Source: Pirellulales bacterium (GTDB lineage: Bacteria > Planctomycetota > Planctomycetia > Pirellulales > Thermoguttaceae). Taken from it: a stretch of 14,635 nt of DNA. Shown in pieces: positions 14,375 to 14,635 of this stretch; position 1 is the first letter of the stretch, and each line of letters begins with the position of its first letter. The stretch is from NCBI GenBank assembly GCA_030642635.1, contig DAOWNK010000056.1, forward strand, positions 1-14,635, read 5' to 3'. Both the position numbers and the translations under genes were made by a program. The notes under the pieces were generated by a model that had not been told where the DNA came from, did not search any database, and saw nothing but the letters and a program-made list of their open reading frames with translations.

Positions 14375-14376
14375 AT
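14359..14376. promoter_or_regulatory. 18-bp perfect palindrome overlapping the brnT -10 box (probable operator)
   Basis: ATATTGTACGTACAATAT is a perfect palindrome covering the whole -10 box. BrnTA modules are known to be autorepressed through the BrnA antitoxin, so this is the natural candidate operator. Bound protein would block RNA polymerase directly. The binding claim is inference. Confidence 0.65.
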
Positions 14377-14380
14377 ACAC

Positions 14381-14635
14381 ATGAGTGACATCCGTTTCGA
14401 GTGGGACGAGAGGAAGAACCGGGGGAACAAGCGAAAACACAAGGTCTCTTTCGAGGAAGCCCAGACAGTCTTTCTCGATGAGAACGCTATTCGCTACTTT
14501 GACCCCGATCATTCCGATGACGAAGACCGTTTTTTGATGCTTGGCATGAGCTTCACGCTTCGAGTCCTCGTCGTGTGCCATTGTTACCGTGCTGATGACT
14601 CGGTTATCCGAATCATATCAGCACGCAAAGCAAAC
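14381..14635 (+). CDS. brnT: BrnT-family toxin (type II toxin-antitoxin), cut by window end
   Basis: The 85 visible residues show the BrnT (DUF497) pattern. The N-terminus is FEWDERKNRGNKRKHKVSFE, followed by EAQTVFLDE and a central RFLMLGMSFTLRVLVVCHCY. The conserved C-terminal motif VIRIISARKAN ends the window. BrnT toxins are RelE-fold ribonucleases that inhibit translation and are neutralised by BrnA, whose gene normally follows directly. Only the last few residues of BrnT appear to be missing, and brnA should lie just past the window. The visible part shows no frameshift. It is the window's second full type of toxin-antitoxin gene, after the RelE-type pair. Confidence 0.92.
   Translation, partial: MSDIRFEWDERKNRGNKRKHKVSFEEAQTVFLDENAIRYFDPDHSDDEDRFLMLGMSFTLRVLVVCHCYRADDSVIRIISARKAN

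Noticed and set aside
14123..14581. 152-codon minus-strand open frame over the brnT gene
   Set aside because: The plus strand encodes an unmistakable BrnT protein with its own promoter, so this frame is a shadow.

Overview
The window looks like a chromosome segment of a planctomycete (Pirellulales-like). The case rests on a PEP-CTERM-tailed secreted protein, a large secreted DUF11-repeat protein, a ketosynthase-like protein lacking the catalytic cysteine, an SMP-30 family lactonase-like protein, and many short palindromic repeats of several families. This assignment is inference: the window has no rRNA or other phylogenetic marker.

Left part (1-2826). A ketosynthase-fold protein (37-1353) carries Glu-His-Asn where condensing enzymes have Cys-His-His, so it is probably a chain-length-factor-like partner or another non-condensing homologue. 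Next comes a compact Phd/RelB-RelE type toxin-antitoxin pair (1423-1867) behind a consensus sigma-70-type promoter. A TauE/SafE-type permease (1936-2826) converges on it, with a bidirectional terminator-like hairpin between. The permease gene contains a 93-bp palindromic repeat inserted in frame, which supplies exactly 31 residues between its two membrane halves.

Middle (2827-11144). A divergent two-gene operon encodes an RND efflux adaptor (3087-4517) and its inner-membrane permease (4514-7612), overlapping by 4 bp. No intact outer-membrane factor is present. A secreted SMP-30/gluconolactonase-like protein (7799-8755) is bracketed by two palindromic repeat blocks sharing TTTAGCC...GGCTAAA ends. 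A secreted protein with four DUF11-like domains (8826-11144) is transcribed toward it.

Right part (11145-14635). This looks like a patchwork accessory zone. It holds a tRNA-3'-end-like scrap, a frameshifted C-terminal remnant of a TolC-family protein, and a MntA-type nucleotidyltransferase whose C-terminus runs out of frame into that remnant. It also holds an unrecognised 272-residue protein, a PEP-CTERM protein lying between two 68-bp direct repeats, a small membrane ORF ending inside one of those repeats, and the start of a BrnT toxin gene. The BrnT promoter overlaps a perfect 18-bp palindrome.

The main theme is dense palindromic repeats, several of them read as protein in frame (in the TauE permease, the RND adaptor and the DUF11 protein), plus debris of toxin-antitoxin modules. 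I do not see a clearly new multi-gene system. The strongest leads are the degenerate ketosynthase, the in-frame palindromic insert, and the TolC/nucleotidyltransferase junction.
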